DNA of 64,000 nt, from NCBI GenBank assembly GCA_009760855.2, contig WPIO01000001.1, forward strand, positions 22,488,001 through 22,552,000, read 5' to 3'. The translations under genes and the position numbers were made by a program. This DNA comes from Cristatella mucedo (lineage: Eukaryota > Bryozoa > Phylactolaemata > Cristatellidae). Positions 11,945 to 24,200 of the stretch are shown in pieces; position 1 is the first letter of the stretch; each line of letters starts with the position of its first letter. The notes under the pieces are model-generated. The model was not told the DNA's origin and ran no database searches. It saw nothing but the letters and a program-made list of their open reading frames with translations.

Positions 11945-14890
11945 GTAAGTCACACAGTGCCACACATGCAGAAAGCTTGGGTCTCTTGATGCAACTCTGA
12001 CCTTTGGCGGCAGAAGCATCTGCTCTGCAGGTCCAATACTGTGTTACTCATTTCCACAATTCTTACGCGACACCTACTCACCGGCTGCCGACTGTGGCGC
12101 ATCCTTTCCAACCATCCTGAGCTGTTACTTCCATGTCACTCACTACCTCAACTGCTCAACTGACTCAGCAGTGCTTCTCGCTTTCTCTTTGTTGCTTGAG
12201 ATGAAGTGTATTTCCTACCGAATGCGTACCCAAAGCCACTTAGACTGTGAGTGCACTGTACAAAGTTTTATTGCGTAATACCCATAGTCTTTGTGGCTTT
12301 ATGGAGTTACAGACGGAGATACACATACACCAGCACTTGGTAGTTCTTGGATGCCCTCATTCTTGCTTGGCTGCTACTGGTGACCGCCTAATAGACCCAG
12401 GACGCGTACGAATCCACGTTTTCCATAATGTAGAGCAGTTTCTGGGTGGTAGCTTTTGGCGGCTCATGTGAATAACTCACTAGCTGTTCTGTCGATGCCG
12501 GAGCTACCTTTTTTAGTTTCGCTACCAGGCTGATATACATTTCACCCAGTTTCTAGCGATTCTGACGTGGCTGGCTTGGCTGTTCGAAAATGCATACTGT
12601 TTTGCTTCTATTCCATGCATTTGCCATGACTATTTAAATATCCTGAAACCTGTTTCACGCATAAATTGCGGATTGAGGTGGGGGCCCGAAGCAAGCTCTG
12701 CAGTTTTATCTGTGTTGGAACGTTGATTTGACCCGGAATTCTGTTCATTCCTGTAGACATACTAACCATTGTTTGTTACTGAAGGCAGTAGCTGCTAGTT
12801 AGCTTGCATACTAGCGTACTAAGTTAACGTACCAAGTTCAATACTTGGAAATCTAGTTTGTGCAGCTTTAATAATAAAAGTAATAGGTTTTTGTAGAAAA
12901 AACTAAGAGAACTAAATCTGTATTCAAGCAGTTTAAAACTTGCTGCAACAGAAGCTATAACCAAATTCCTAGTGAGTAAGCTAGTTGTACTAAAGGAGTT
13001 TATGCTTATGATGGTCACTTGTGTGCCCTCATTCGTGCTGGCAATCAATCTTGTAGTTATTCGTTTTAATGTCTTGGGGTAGGCTTCTGGGTAAACCTTC
13101 ATCGTAGCAATGCAGGTATGGTCTCAGGTAGGTTGGCATGAAAAGGGCAGTGTTGTAAGGCAGTCACGGGAGTTTTACATGTGGATGCCGTTAATCAGTT
13201 CCTTCACAGCTAAGCCTTGTAGTGCTACTCACCACTGAATACAGTAGTGGTGTGTGCTCCCAAATAGACACGAATGAGCTACTGAACTACTGCCGTTCCA
13301 GGCTGCTTACTGCTGGTACCACCATGTAGAACTCCTTGATCTTGAGGTTGGAAGTAGGTGTATAATGATGAGCGATTGTCTACTGGATGAAAAAACTTGG
13401 TGCAAATATTGCTTGGTTTAACTGACAGTAGGATCTTCAATATTTGGCACCCTAAGAGCTAGCTTTCTCTCTTTTCCATTGCTTCTGGGCCTAATGTACT
13501 TGCACTAAATTAGCGTTTCAAGTATTTATTTGAGTTCTTCAGCAGGTAATTCTTTATTGGCTACTGTCAGCTACAGAAAGCCACCGAGGTCCTGCTGATT
13601 TATAAATGAGGTTGTCGAATAAGGTCACAAGCACACACCCACTCACAAGTGCTGGCCTACAGCAAATTGTGCATTCTGCTGCTTTGGTTGGCCTACTAGT
13701 TGCTAAAAAGTGCAAAATTAACTTGTTTGGTGGTTTCATGTGAGTTTGGAAACCGTTTCGATTTTTTAAGGATAGTTTCTGGTTGCACTATCAGAACACA
13801 GAGATGTAGCATTTTTGGGTGTGCCTGGTACCCACTTCAGAAAAATGCATCTCAACGAGCATCTTCAACAATGTTCATGTTTGAGATATCCGATTTTGTG
13901 CATTCGCAGATGTCGGCCCGATGTAGTACGAGACAGTGCAAGAAATCGGTAGTTCGGTTATAGCGAGAAACCTCCAACTGCACTTCCTGATAAAAAATCT
14001 AGCTGTGGAGCGTATACAATCTGAGATGCCAAAATCACTGATGTGTATACTTTGAAATTTTTTTATTAAAATTATCAGAAGATAGTTTAATTTTGTGCAT
14101 GCATTTGGTAAAGCGAGGGAATTAAGATCTAGAAAATATTGTGAAATTTCCTGTTCCGTTTATCAGAAAAGCTGTCAGATGGTTTTCTATTTCCGATGCA
14201 TCATTAATTTCTTGCATCTCTTCGAACTATGTCAAGCCAATGGTTGTGCACGCTCAAGATAGCATGTTTCTAACTCTTGTTGATTGTGTGAAAAATGTGT
14301 AACATGGTTGATGTGATAAATTTTCAGAGAGTGGGATCCTTGATGCATCTTGTTAGTTTTACATGGCAGTACTCCGATGGTGCTACACAATAATTTCCAT
14401 CGAGAATGGTGATTATATGGGAAGCCAGAAATCGTGGTAGATACTGAGTAAACAGGGTCGTTGCCCATGTTTTTCACCTGCGACGAAAAGTGTGGTGGTA
14501 ACTTGCACATTTTTTTTTATAAAATTGCTAACTCATGTGAATCCCATGCTCTGCTGAAATTTTGTTGGCCAGCAGTCCACAAAACCCTGAATATGAGATT
14601 AAATCTTGATTGCTACAGAGTGGGTTTTTCTGGTCAGTACTGTATATATATACACAGGTATATATCTCACTACTTCCTCACTCATTCGGCTCTCTCTTAT
14701 ACTTTTTTGTCAAGTTTCATTCACTTCTCAGAAACTTACCCATCTCTTACTTCTCTCTCCTTCTCCTCTCTCTCTCTCTTTTTCGATCACTCTTCTTGCT
14801 CATTCTTCTTTCTTGTTCCCTCACTGTCCTCTTATAGCATCACTCACTTTCTCTTTATCCTTGTTCACTCTCTGCCTTGTTCATACACCC

Positions 14891-14955
<65 letters not shown>

Positions 14956-15859
14956 TCTCATACTGCTCTCTGTCTCTGATCTCTGGCCCTTGGCTCTCAT
15001 CTCGTGTGTTTGAAAGATGTGTTGTCATTTATGTCAAGAATTAACAGTCTCATTCTTATGCTAATGGCTGTTGTTTGCAAAGCCTTTGCTTTGAGGGTCC
15101 AAAGCTGTTGGAATTCGGTTTCACATATCTTGGACAGTGACGATATCGTCTCTTCTACCACATGTATGCTACTTTCTGTATTTCAACTTACATGCTACTT
15201 ACTTCCTTGTCTGTCTTTTTGTGAAACTAGATTTCACACTTTATCTTCGTCGCACAGCAATCTACACCAAAAATACCACTTGAGCTTATGAGTTTGTGAT
15301 AAATAAAGTAATGTAAAGGTGAGCTGATTTAGCAGCCATATCTATGTAGTGGGCAGAAGTGCTGTAGCAGCCATCACTTCCACGTGTAATAGGCAAAAAC
15401 GGACTGCCTACTGCCGGACTAGAACCCACAGCCTAGGTAGGGGAATGGGAACACCTAACCCCTAGACCAAGACTCAGGAACCATAGCTCTTCGGTGACTC
15501 AACCTCTCGACTGTCACGGCTTTGTTGATTTACAGGGAAGGAGCTACTGTATATGCATAGCCCTTTGCTCTGCTTTGTACTACTTGGCTGCCATGGCTCT
15601 TAGGTTGAACCAGTTAACCTCTGCTAGGCTTTGCTTACAGAAAGAAAATATCAAGACGGTGCCTAACCTGCTGACAAGTGTTCGCATTGTGCTGTCACCA
15701 CTGCTTGGCTACTTAGTGCTTCAGCAGAGCTACCCGCTTGCACTGGGCCTCTTCGTCTGTGCAGGAGTCACCGACGTGGTAGGTGAATGGAGGAAAGTGT
15801 GTGTGTGCATGCACGTGTGTGTGTGTGTGCTCGCGCGCGCATGTTCGTGTTTGTGCAAA

Positions 15860-15897
<38 letters not shown>

Positions 15898-17406
15898 TGC
15901 TTGCACGTGAGCGTGCAAGTGCTGAGCTTGGGACGGCAGGAGTTCTCATTTGGTTACTGCTTATCGCAGCTATCACTTCCGTTACAGATGGATGGCTATA
16001 TTGCACGAGCATACCCCAGCCAGCGATCTGTCCTGGGAAGTGTGCTCGACCCGCTGGCTGACAAGTTGCTGGTTAGTGTGCTGGGTCTCAGCCTTACAGC
16101 AGTTAACCTTATACCAGGTTGGTGACCATGCGAGCCGGAGCTGGCTCTCTAGAATATTTGTCTGCCCCTGTCCAAGCCTGTCTCTGTACTCCTCTGGCAG
16201 TGGGGTTTGGTTCCCTGCTTGGATATGTGACTCGAGTATGTTAGTTGGCTTAGCCATCAGAGCCGAAAGGTACTATTTGCGATCCCTTGATTGGATGAAG
16301 TCTGGCGATGCTGTCGACCTTCCTGTGATCGCATGCCCACGGCAAATTTGAACGAGCACCAGTCAAGACTCGACATGCTCAAATATCAAGCTGACCAATT
16401 TGGAGCTGCTACATGTGTACGAACTAAAATGCTTGGCTGAGTGCTACTACGACAACGGTTTTTACACAGAAGATCTAATAAGGCCTTATGATGGTGGCAT
16501 CCAGTTATTGGTCCCTTGTTCATCTGAATACGGCTTAATCTTGGTGTCTTTTCGGCATCATCAGCACACAATGCATTTGTGCCCTGTGCTTATACCTGGC
16601 CTTTAGGTACACGAGGCTTCTAGACAACTAGCACAAAAAGCATTACCTGCTCTTGTCGTCTAGCATAACCAGTGGGTTTGTGTGCCGATCTCTCTGTACT
16701 GTCTTCTCTCAGTCGCTTTTCTGGCTGCTAAGTGATGAGGTCCATGATCACTATCATAAATCTATTTACATCTAATAATGCCTCGGTCATGCAGATACGC
16801 TTAGGTTTCACGATAGATTGACATGTGCTTGCTAATATCAGTGTTCGTATTCCTTGTTTCGGGAGTGTCTGCCGGAGGCTCCTGGGCAACCGTGGCTTCT
16901 AAAGTATTATTGGTGCCAGCCAGAAAATGTATGCAGCTAGTCTTTCCGGCCCCTTTAACTTAAAATAATAACAATAGCAAATATGAAAATACAAAATGTA
17001 TGGAACATCCAAAAAAACTGCATCTCTTTCTGTGCATTTTACTTATGTTTAAAGGGAATTATGTTAATTGGTTAATGAAACTAATACTTTGGTTTGCCAG
17101 AGTATTAGTTTCATTAGGACATACCAGGGCGAGCATTTGGTTCGAAGCTTGCTGTTGTGGTTCTATGCTCAGCACACGTGTCTGTGGTATGTATTTGCAA
17201 TGCTCAATTGCTACTATAGCTTGTCCCTCTGCAGCCAGGCAGTGGTTAGTTCTGTTTTGGGATTGTTTGATTGTATACTTCATTATATCTGTTGGAGCTC
17301 TACTCCCATCCAGCTAGTAGTATTTTGAGTGTACCCAGCTCACCCGAAAGACTACCAATAGCCCTCATATGCATTCTTGCATGTGTATGTGTATGTTTGC
17401 CATTCT

Positions 17407-17477
<71 letters not shown>

Positions 17478-18056
17478 TGTCTGCGTGTGTCTGCTTGCCT
17501 GTGTGTGTGCATGTGCGCATTCGTGCGTGCGCCTGTACAGTCATGGAGATATGCGTGTATACGACTTTACTCCTTGGCACTGGGCTATGATTGCCCAGGA
17601 GGTAAGATGTTGCCGAACTCGTGGGTTCGAATCCTGAATTTGGGCGATCCTTTATTGCCAACAACAAGCAGTGGAATAAGGCTTATCTGCTACACAAATG
17701 AAGCTGTTAAATCACCTAATGTAATATTTTGCATTTCTACTTGGCAGTGCATTATTCCCTCACACTTGCACTTGTGTACACTGACGTTGGCATTGAAGCC
17801 TTTGTCGTTATGCCATCTTTCATCTGAGAAGCCCCGACTGCATGCAGCCTCAATATGTACTCTGGTCGGTTCTGAGGATTTAAAGCCTGCCATTATGTGC
17901 TACTGCTATATGCTATTGTTTCAGTGCCTCTGATGGTCTTAATCATCTGCCGAGACATTGCCTTAGTAGTAGCTGCTTTCTACATTCGGTACTTGTCCCT
18001 TCCACCACCGGTAAGGCACCAGAGCACGTCTTTGCTGTATTGTGTGTATGTGGATA

Positions 18057-18138
<82 letters not shown>

Positions 18139-18152
18139 GTGTGTGTGTTTGT

Positions 18153-18217
<65 letters not shown>

Positions 18218-21200
18218 CACGCGCTCGTGCGTGTGCTCACATGCATGTGGGTCTAGCTGCCATAGTTTTTTTTAGCTACCCTAGCTATGGCCGCCTGGTT
18301 AGCTTTTACTTCAGGCAGTTTTAAAATCTACCCGCAGGGTCCAAAAAGGAGAGAAACACAATAATCCAACACATGATTTATTTATTCAATAGCATGAAAA
18401 CCGCAGCAGAGGCAGTAGAAGCACTAATGCTAGTAGGATGGGGCATCTCCCGGATAAGCAACCATTTCTGCTATTCGGGCTGGCATGGACTCGGCGAATT
18501 TCATAGAGTTACATGGGACGGCATTTCATGCCAAAATGCTTACAATTTGTCCCATAATTTGGCGGTGAGCTGGCGTTACTGTCTTGAGCTCTCTACCGAG
18601 GCTGAACATCGTCCCATTGTTGTTCAGTTGGGTTAAGATCCGACGTGTGATTTGGCCAGTGAAATCGCATGAAAAAGGAGGGCTGACTAGAGACATGAAA
18701 ATTGTTGGGAAACCTGAGCTTAGATAGTGCCTAGTAGTTACAGTGTACTTGACGAAGAGATGCTGTCCAGGATTCGCAGTTTGCTGCTTAATTCAATTTG
18801 TCCTCGATTAGGTGAAGTTTCCCAATGCCTCCTGCTTCGAAACCTCTACACAGATCCATTCTTTGGACCAGAACTTAAAAAGTATGCTGCAACCTGGCAT
18901 CAGCATATGCTTTGTCACTTCGTGTCGAAAGTAGGCTGGACGTTTATGGATGGCATAAACGCTTAACTCTTTTCGTTGGTAAAAAATATTCAAATACAAT
19001 CTTGGGTTGCTTAGTGGCTGTGCTGCCTCGCGTGCTCAGGGCATCTTTCTTTTTGGGCTTTTGCCAGTAGCAGAGTTTTCTTTGCTACTCTTGCCATAAG
19101 AGTTCGTTGAGCCTTTATCTCACTGTACTACTGTACTGTACTGTACTGTACTGTACTCACTGTACTGTCACTAGCACCCATAGGTGAGCAGAGTAGTCTC
19201 CGCCACCGAAACTCGGAATCTCAACTGTACACCAGTAACAGAATTATCCGGGGTGTCATCAAATAAATTCTTTTCTAGGTTTCCCTAGATTCAGCAATCA
19301 GAAGTCCTTCTGAGCAATTACTTACAGACCTAACTCGGCTTCCCGATAGCCAGTGAACAAAAGCATGTTTGGTACTGTTTGCTTTCAATTTCAATTTTGA
19401 TTCTTTTTGTTGATACTAGTAATGAATTTTTATTTTGACAATTTTTTTATATGCACATCACATAGGCTAGAGGAAAAACATATCAACCTATTAGTGATAA
19501 TAGCATGCATAATTTCAGCAAGCATATGCTCACACAGGAGCACATCACATAGGCTGGCAGAAAAACATATCTACCTATTAGTGATAATAGCATATATAAT
19601 TTCAGCAAGCATATGCTCACACGGGACTATTCATAGGGATAGAGTAAAGGCTATGAGTAGCAAACGAATCTTGAGCTTTTTATGTTTTTAAGTCAAAATA
19701 AGTCGTGGTGTCAGTCCATTGCTAGTAGATGGAGAGATATTATTGAGAATGGGTTGTCGGTAGAATCACTAATATTAATGTCATAGCTTTGGGTGCATAG
19801 GAACTGAAGGCATAGTCTCCAAAATATTTGAAGTTGCTTTAATGTGCACACCTAATAACTCAAATCAGAGGTGCCAGTGGTATAAGGAGAAGCCTGCCGA
19901 GCAAGTATTTTGGATAGGCAGGTCGGAGTAAGAGAATGAAGGGACCTAGAAAGTGAGTGGATCCAGACGTCGGTGCTTTTCTTGATGTGCAGCCAGTGCA
20001 ACTCAGATGGAAGCGGTGTAATGCAATAGTTCCGAACTTCACGACAGGAAAAAGTCTCCGAGTTGTTTCACTGACTAAATATCTTGCCGAGGCAGGAAGA
20101 CCTGCAAGGAGCGAGTTACTGAAGTTTGGAAGGGTATTAATATGCTTGAATTAACTGTTATGTGCTGCTTGTCATACCTAATGAGTTCTGCTGAGAAAGA
20201 GGCAATGAGGATGGTAGCCAGTGCACGTTCTTCGGGCCATTAAATAACCGTCGGTTGAATTTATTGCTCGATTGATTGCTAATGCGCTGGCCCTGCATAA
20301 ACTGCATGCTCGATCGGTTGCTAATGCTGGTCCTTCAGATGCTGCCTGCAGGCTCTGTGCTTGCCTACGTGATTATTCATGGTTACCTGAGTGTTCATGC
20401 ATATGATGCTCGTTAATGCGTTGGAGGCTGCTCGAAAGGCCAGCCTCCTTGTGGTAGTGGCTTATTAATGGCTATCATGAAATCACCTGTCGTGCCTATA
20501 GCCGATGCCACCAGGATAGGCTTCCGTGTCTCCTATATCCAAGGTCGCTGAAAACTGGTCGTGGAGTAGCCACTGTTGCTTTATGGTCATTCGATTTAAA
20601 GCCATCTGCAGTGCCATCCTACCAGTTCTTAGAATCGGTTGTACTGAGTTGCTCCAACCAGATGCTAGTCAATGCTTTGGATGAGTTTACTCTTCGCACA
20701 AACCACAATGTATGCCTTCGCCCGAATCGCCTATGGTTTACATCTGCCTGTCTATCGGCTGGCACACAAAGACTACTGTTGGTAATACCAATCGATCCTT
20801 GCTAATGCCAAATCTAGCTACTATAAGGACATTGTGGAATCATAGATGCTCAATCAAAAAATTCTAATGCCGACCATAAGTCCCTTTTCTAGGTATGCTG
20901 CTGAGAAGATATGAGCTATTCGTGTCAGCAACATACCAAGTGATCTCGGAAGCAGTCTAGCTGATCGTTTTTCTTTCTTCTTGTAGCAAAATAGACAAGT
21001 TTAAACAGTCCATCCCCAAAGTAGCATCCAACAAGACCCTCCAACCTCTGTTCCATGTTCTACCTTAGTGTTCACCTTCAAGCCTGCCTTTTTCGATTAT
21101 GACTCAATAAGTTCATCTCTCTTACTTTAAGAAGACTATTAGCCCTCCATACCTACCTCATGCCTGATGTTGTCCTTACGAGGTCTGTTCATATGAAGCT

Positions 21201-24200
21201 GGCCATGCTCCTAGCCTAAGATTTTGTCTTTGCATCTTTGGGGCTGTTATCAAGCCACTTATTAATAAATTGGACCATGTTAACTTGGGCAACTGCCATG
21301 CAGTCTGCCTAGTGATGTTCCTTATTAAGACATTGGAGCCAGTGGTTTGACAGCTCAAATTCTTATATCATACATGAAGCCCATCAGAAAATTCCTGTCA
21401 GATAGTGTTATAGCAAATTAGTCTTTGGACTTTGATTTGTGGAACAACCTCAGAAATAATAATAATACATTTGATATAGTGCCCTCGGACAACTCAATCT
21501 TTTTCTAGACACTTCACATTTGCTGCAAAGGAGGCAGGATCGAATGATTAGTTGCAGCATGTTCTATAGGCAACAAGAATAACATTCTCTTGTTCCCACT
21601 TTCCTAACAGAAGTAATTTACTCTTCAGGCTTTTTCTGGTACCACCCATTCCTTTGACTCAGGTCATCTAAATGTGCCCTAACAAATCCCTGATGGAATT
21701 GCTAATTTAGTTAGTCTCCCTGCTACGTATCATACACTTGATTTTTAAGTCCTTCTTGAGCACACTAACTCTCGCTGCTCTGAAATGTTTGGGTAAGTCT
21801 CTATCTCAGTAGGAGATTTTGGAGCCAAGCTATCAACCACCAACAGTCATCCAGTGAGCATTTAAGCTATGGCATATGCCAGGGACCTGTTCTGGGTCCA
21901 CTTCTTTGCACAATGTATGCTCTCCATCGTGCTGGCAGGATTCCCAATCACTATCTAGTATTTTATGTTTGTGCAGATTGCAGCTGTACTTGTGTTTTGA
22001 TCCCTCCCTGCCTTCGAGCAGATTAAACTTGCTTAACTACCTTGCTGCATGTATTGCTGGCAAACTTTCTTAAATTGAATGACTTTCTTAAATTGAGTAA
22101 GCAAGGTAATATTACTGGGCAAGCCTAGTGTCGCTCAGAAACTGGGCAGCCGAACTCTTAAAATGGCCTCGGCCACGAAGTCTCCTGTGGCATCTGCACA
22201 CAATTTTGGTTTCATGTTCCAAATTGACTTTCACGAGAGTACCGCATCAGCTGTGTAATTAAGTCTGCTTTCTTTAAGCTTTGCCACCTTGCAAAAGTAT
22301 TTTGACTTGCTTAGATAAGTATTACAAAGCTAATTCGGTCCATGCATTTGTAACACCTATCTAGAAGTATAAATCACTAATTGTTAGTCTTCCTGCCTCT
22401 AAAATAAGATACCCACAGTTGGCGAATATCTCTATAGCTAGGCCTTTTTGTAATGAACGTTGGAACTTCCACACTAATAAACTTCTTGCCGACCTGCATT
22501 AGTTATCTGCAAGCAGTATATTAACTTGGCGGATTTGTCACTCACTTTAAGATCTCTTAGTTGTCTTGCTCTTCCTGTTTGAAGTAAGTCCTAATTTGGT
22601 TTTCCATTGTACCAATTGCTCCTATGAATTAAGTCGGTATCTGTGCCTCAAGCAAACCTCTAATCGTTTAGGGACCGTGCAGTTAGTTTAGCATACTGCT
22701 AAGCGTGGAACTCATGACTTACTGGTGTTAAACATAAGCTGTAATTCCTTGCAGGATTTTATCTGCTCGTGTGAATTGTGTGCTTATGCCTGCTGAAGTT
22801 GTCTATGTCACTGACCAATTGACATGATTCCTTTCAATCATATGTAAAGTGCCTCAAAAGTTCTCAAACTGGCATAGTTCTCCTAAGGCGCTGTATAGTT
22901 GTATCGTTACTATTAGTAATATTAATATTATTGACATAATCCTATTTGATTTTATATATACATTAATATCGCTGTAATTTCTTGCAGAGGACCTTGACGA
23001 GATTCTTTGACTTGACTCGGGCTACAGCCAGTGTTCATCCGAGTCTGCTGGGAAAGGTAAGGGCCTCGGCTATTATAGATCCGCGTTTCTTGTTTGGACC
23101 AGCCTTTGCTGTTAATGTTACTGCTCGTACCTCCAGCGCAATCAGCACTACATTTGCCAAATGCAGCAGCAAGTGGAGCAGGCTGCGTGCAGAGTACTCT
23201 GCTCGCATGCTCACTACGTAATGTGATCCTTGTATGCTGTGTGCTAACGAAAACAGCTTTCTTTTGTAGGCTAATACGGCCGTGCAGCTTCTCCTGCTGG
23301 CTGCAACCTTGTCAGCACCTGTCATTGGTGGCGTCGACCACTTCTTTCTTCATTTTCTTTGGTAAGTGTGGCCGGAACGTGCTTCTGTCTCTTCTTGGTT
23401 TTCCGTGGCTACCTTTTCTTACAATCATACGTTAGTTCAGCATGTGGCATGAAAGAGTCAACAGGAAAGATGTAAGCACTATGTTGCAAGCATGTCAACT
23501 TGGTCTCACGAATATGAGGAAGTTGGTGTTGGATTGTCGTCTCACGAATTACAATGGCTTGCTTGGTCTGTACTCTTACAGGAACTTTGATTATAACGAA
23601 TGAGTCGTGGCATTTTGATTATTTAAGTGAACTGTTTCTAATCGTAGTAAACTTAGTGGCCACATTATTGAGGCAAAGCAATGTAAGTTGTCAATAATGC
23701 GTGTGATTACTTGTTGTCTTACTAGTGACAGCTGGTTAATAGAATGCAGCTATACATACTTCATGCTTCAGTTTGTCCATGTACGCATGCATGTGTTTAT
23801 GTGATTGAAATACTCATTTGTTAGCCTGCTGTTAGAGCTTTTGCCTAATAATTGCCTGGCAATGAAATGGGAAATATGATCTGCAAGTGTGGTTGGTATC
23901 AGATGAATATTGCTACCTTTGTAGCTATCATCATGAGCAGGAGGATAACATTAATAATCTACGTAGCACCTCAAGTAATCAAATCTCTCTTCCGGTACTT
24001 GACATATCCTCAAAAGGACGAATGTCTATTTGTTAGCTATAACTTGCACAATCTCTGAACACATAGGTTTATTAAGTGGGATTCGCTCAGCCGGAGCAGC
24101 GGCAGGAAGGAACTGGTAAGTTGGCTAACATAATAATAATAATAATAATATTGCACTTGATAAAGATCAGGATATGACTACATTTAAGTTGGTAGTTATT

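Noticed and set aside
14461-15013. Ser/Leu-rich ORFs up to 172 codons
   Set aside because: Translation of CT-rich intron and (CT)n tract.
15494-15910. 138-codon ORF taken as a single-exon start of CRLS1
   Set aside because: It reads through the exon 2 donor into the TG repeat, and its N-terminal part is replaced by exon 1, which joins in phase at a perfect donor.
17271-17933. 220-codon ORF
   Set aside because: Created by a (TG)n tract; Cys-Val repeats plus intronic flanks, not a gene.
24067-24133. Alternative last exon of CRLS1 (ends [11 protein letters not shown])
   Set aside because: It has an acceptor and correct phase, and GRK recalls human CRLS1. However, the 26071-26155 exon fits the family better: exactly 27 residues after the Trp and TTA-S aligned.
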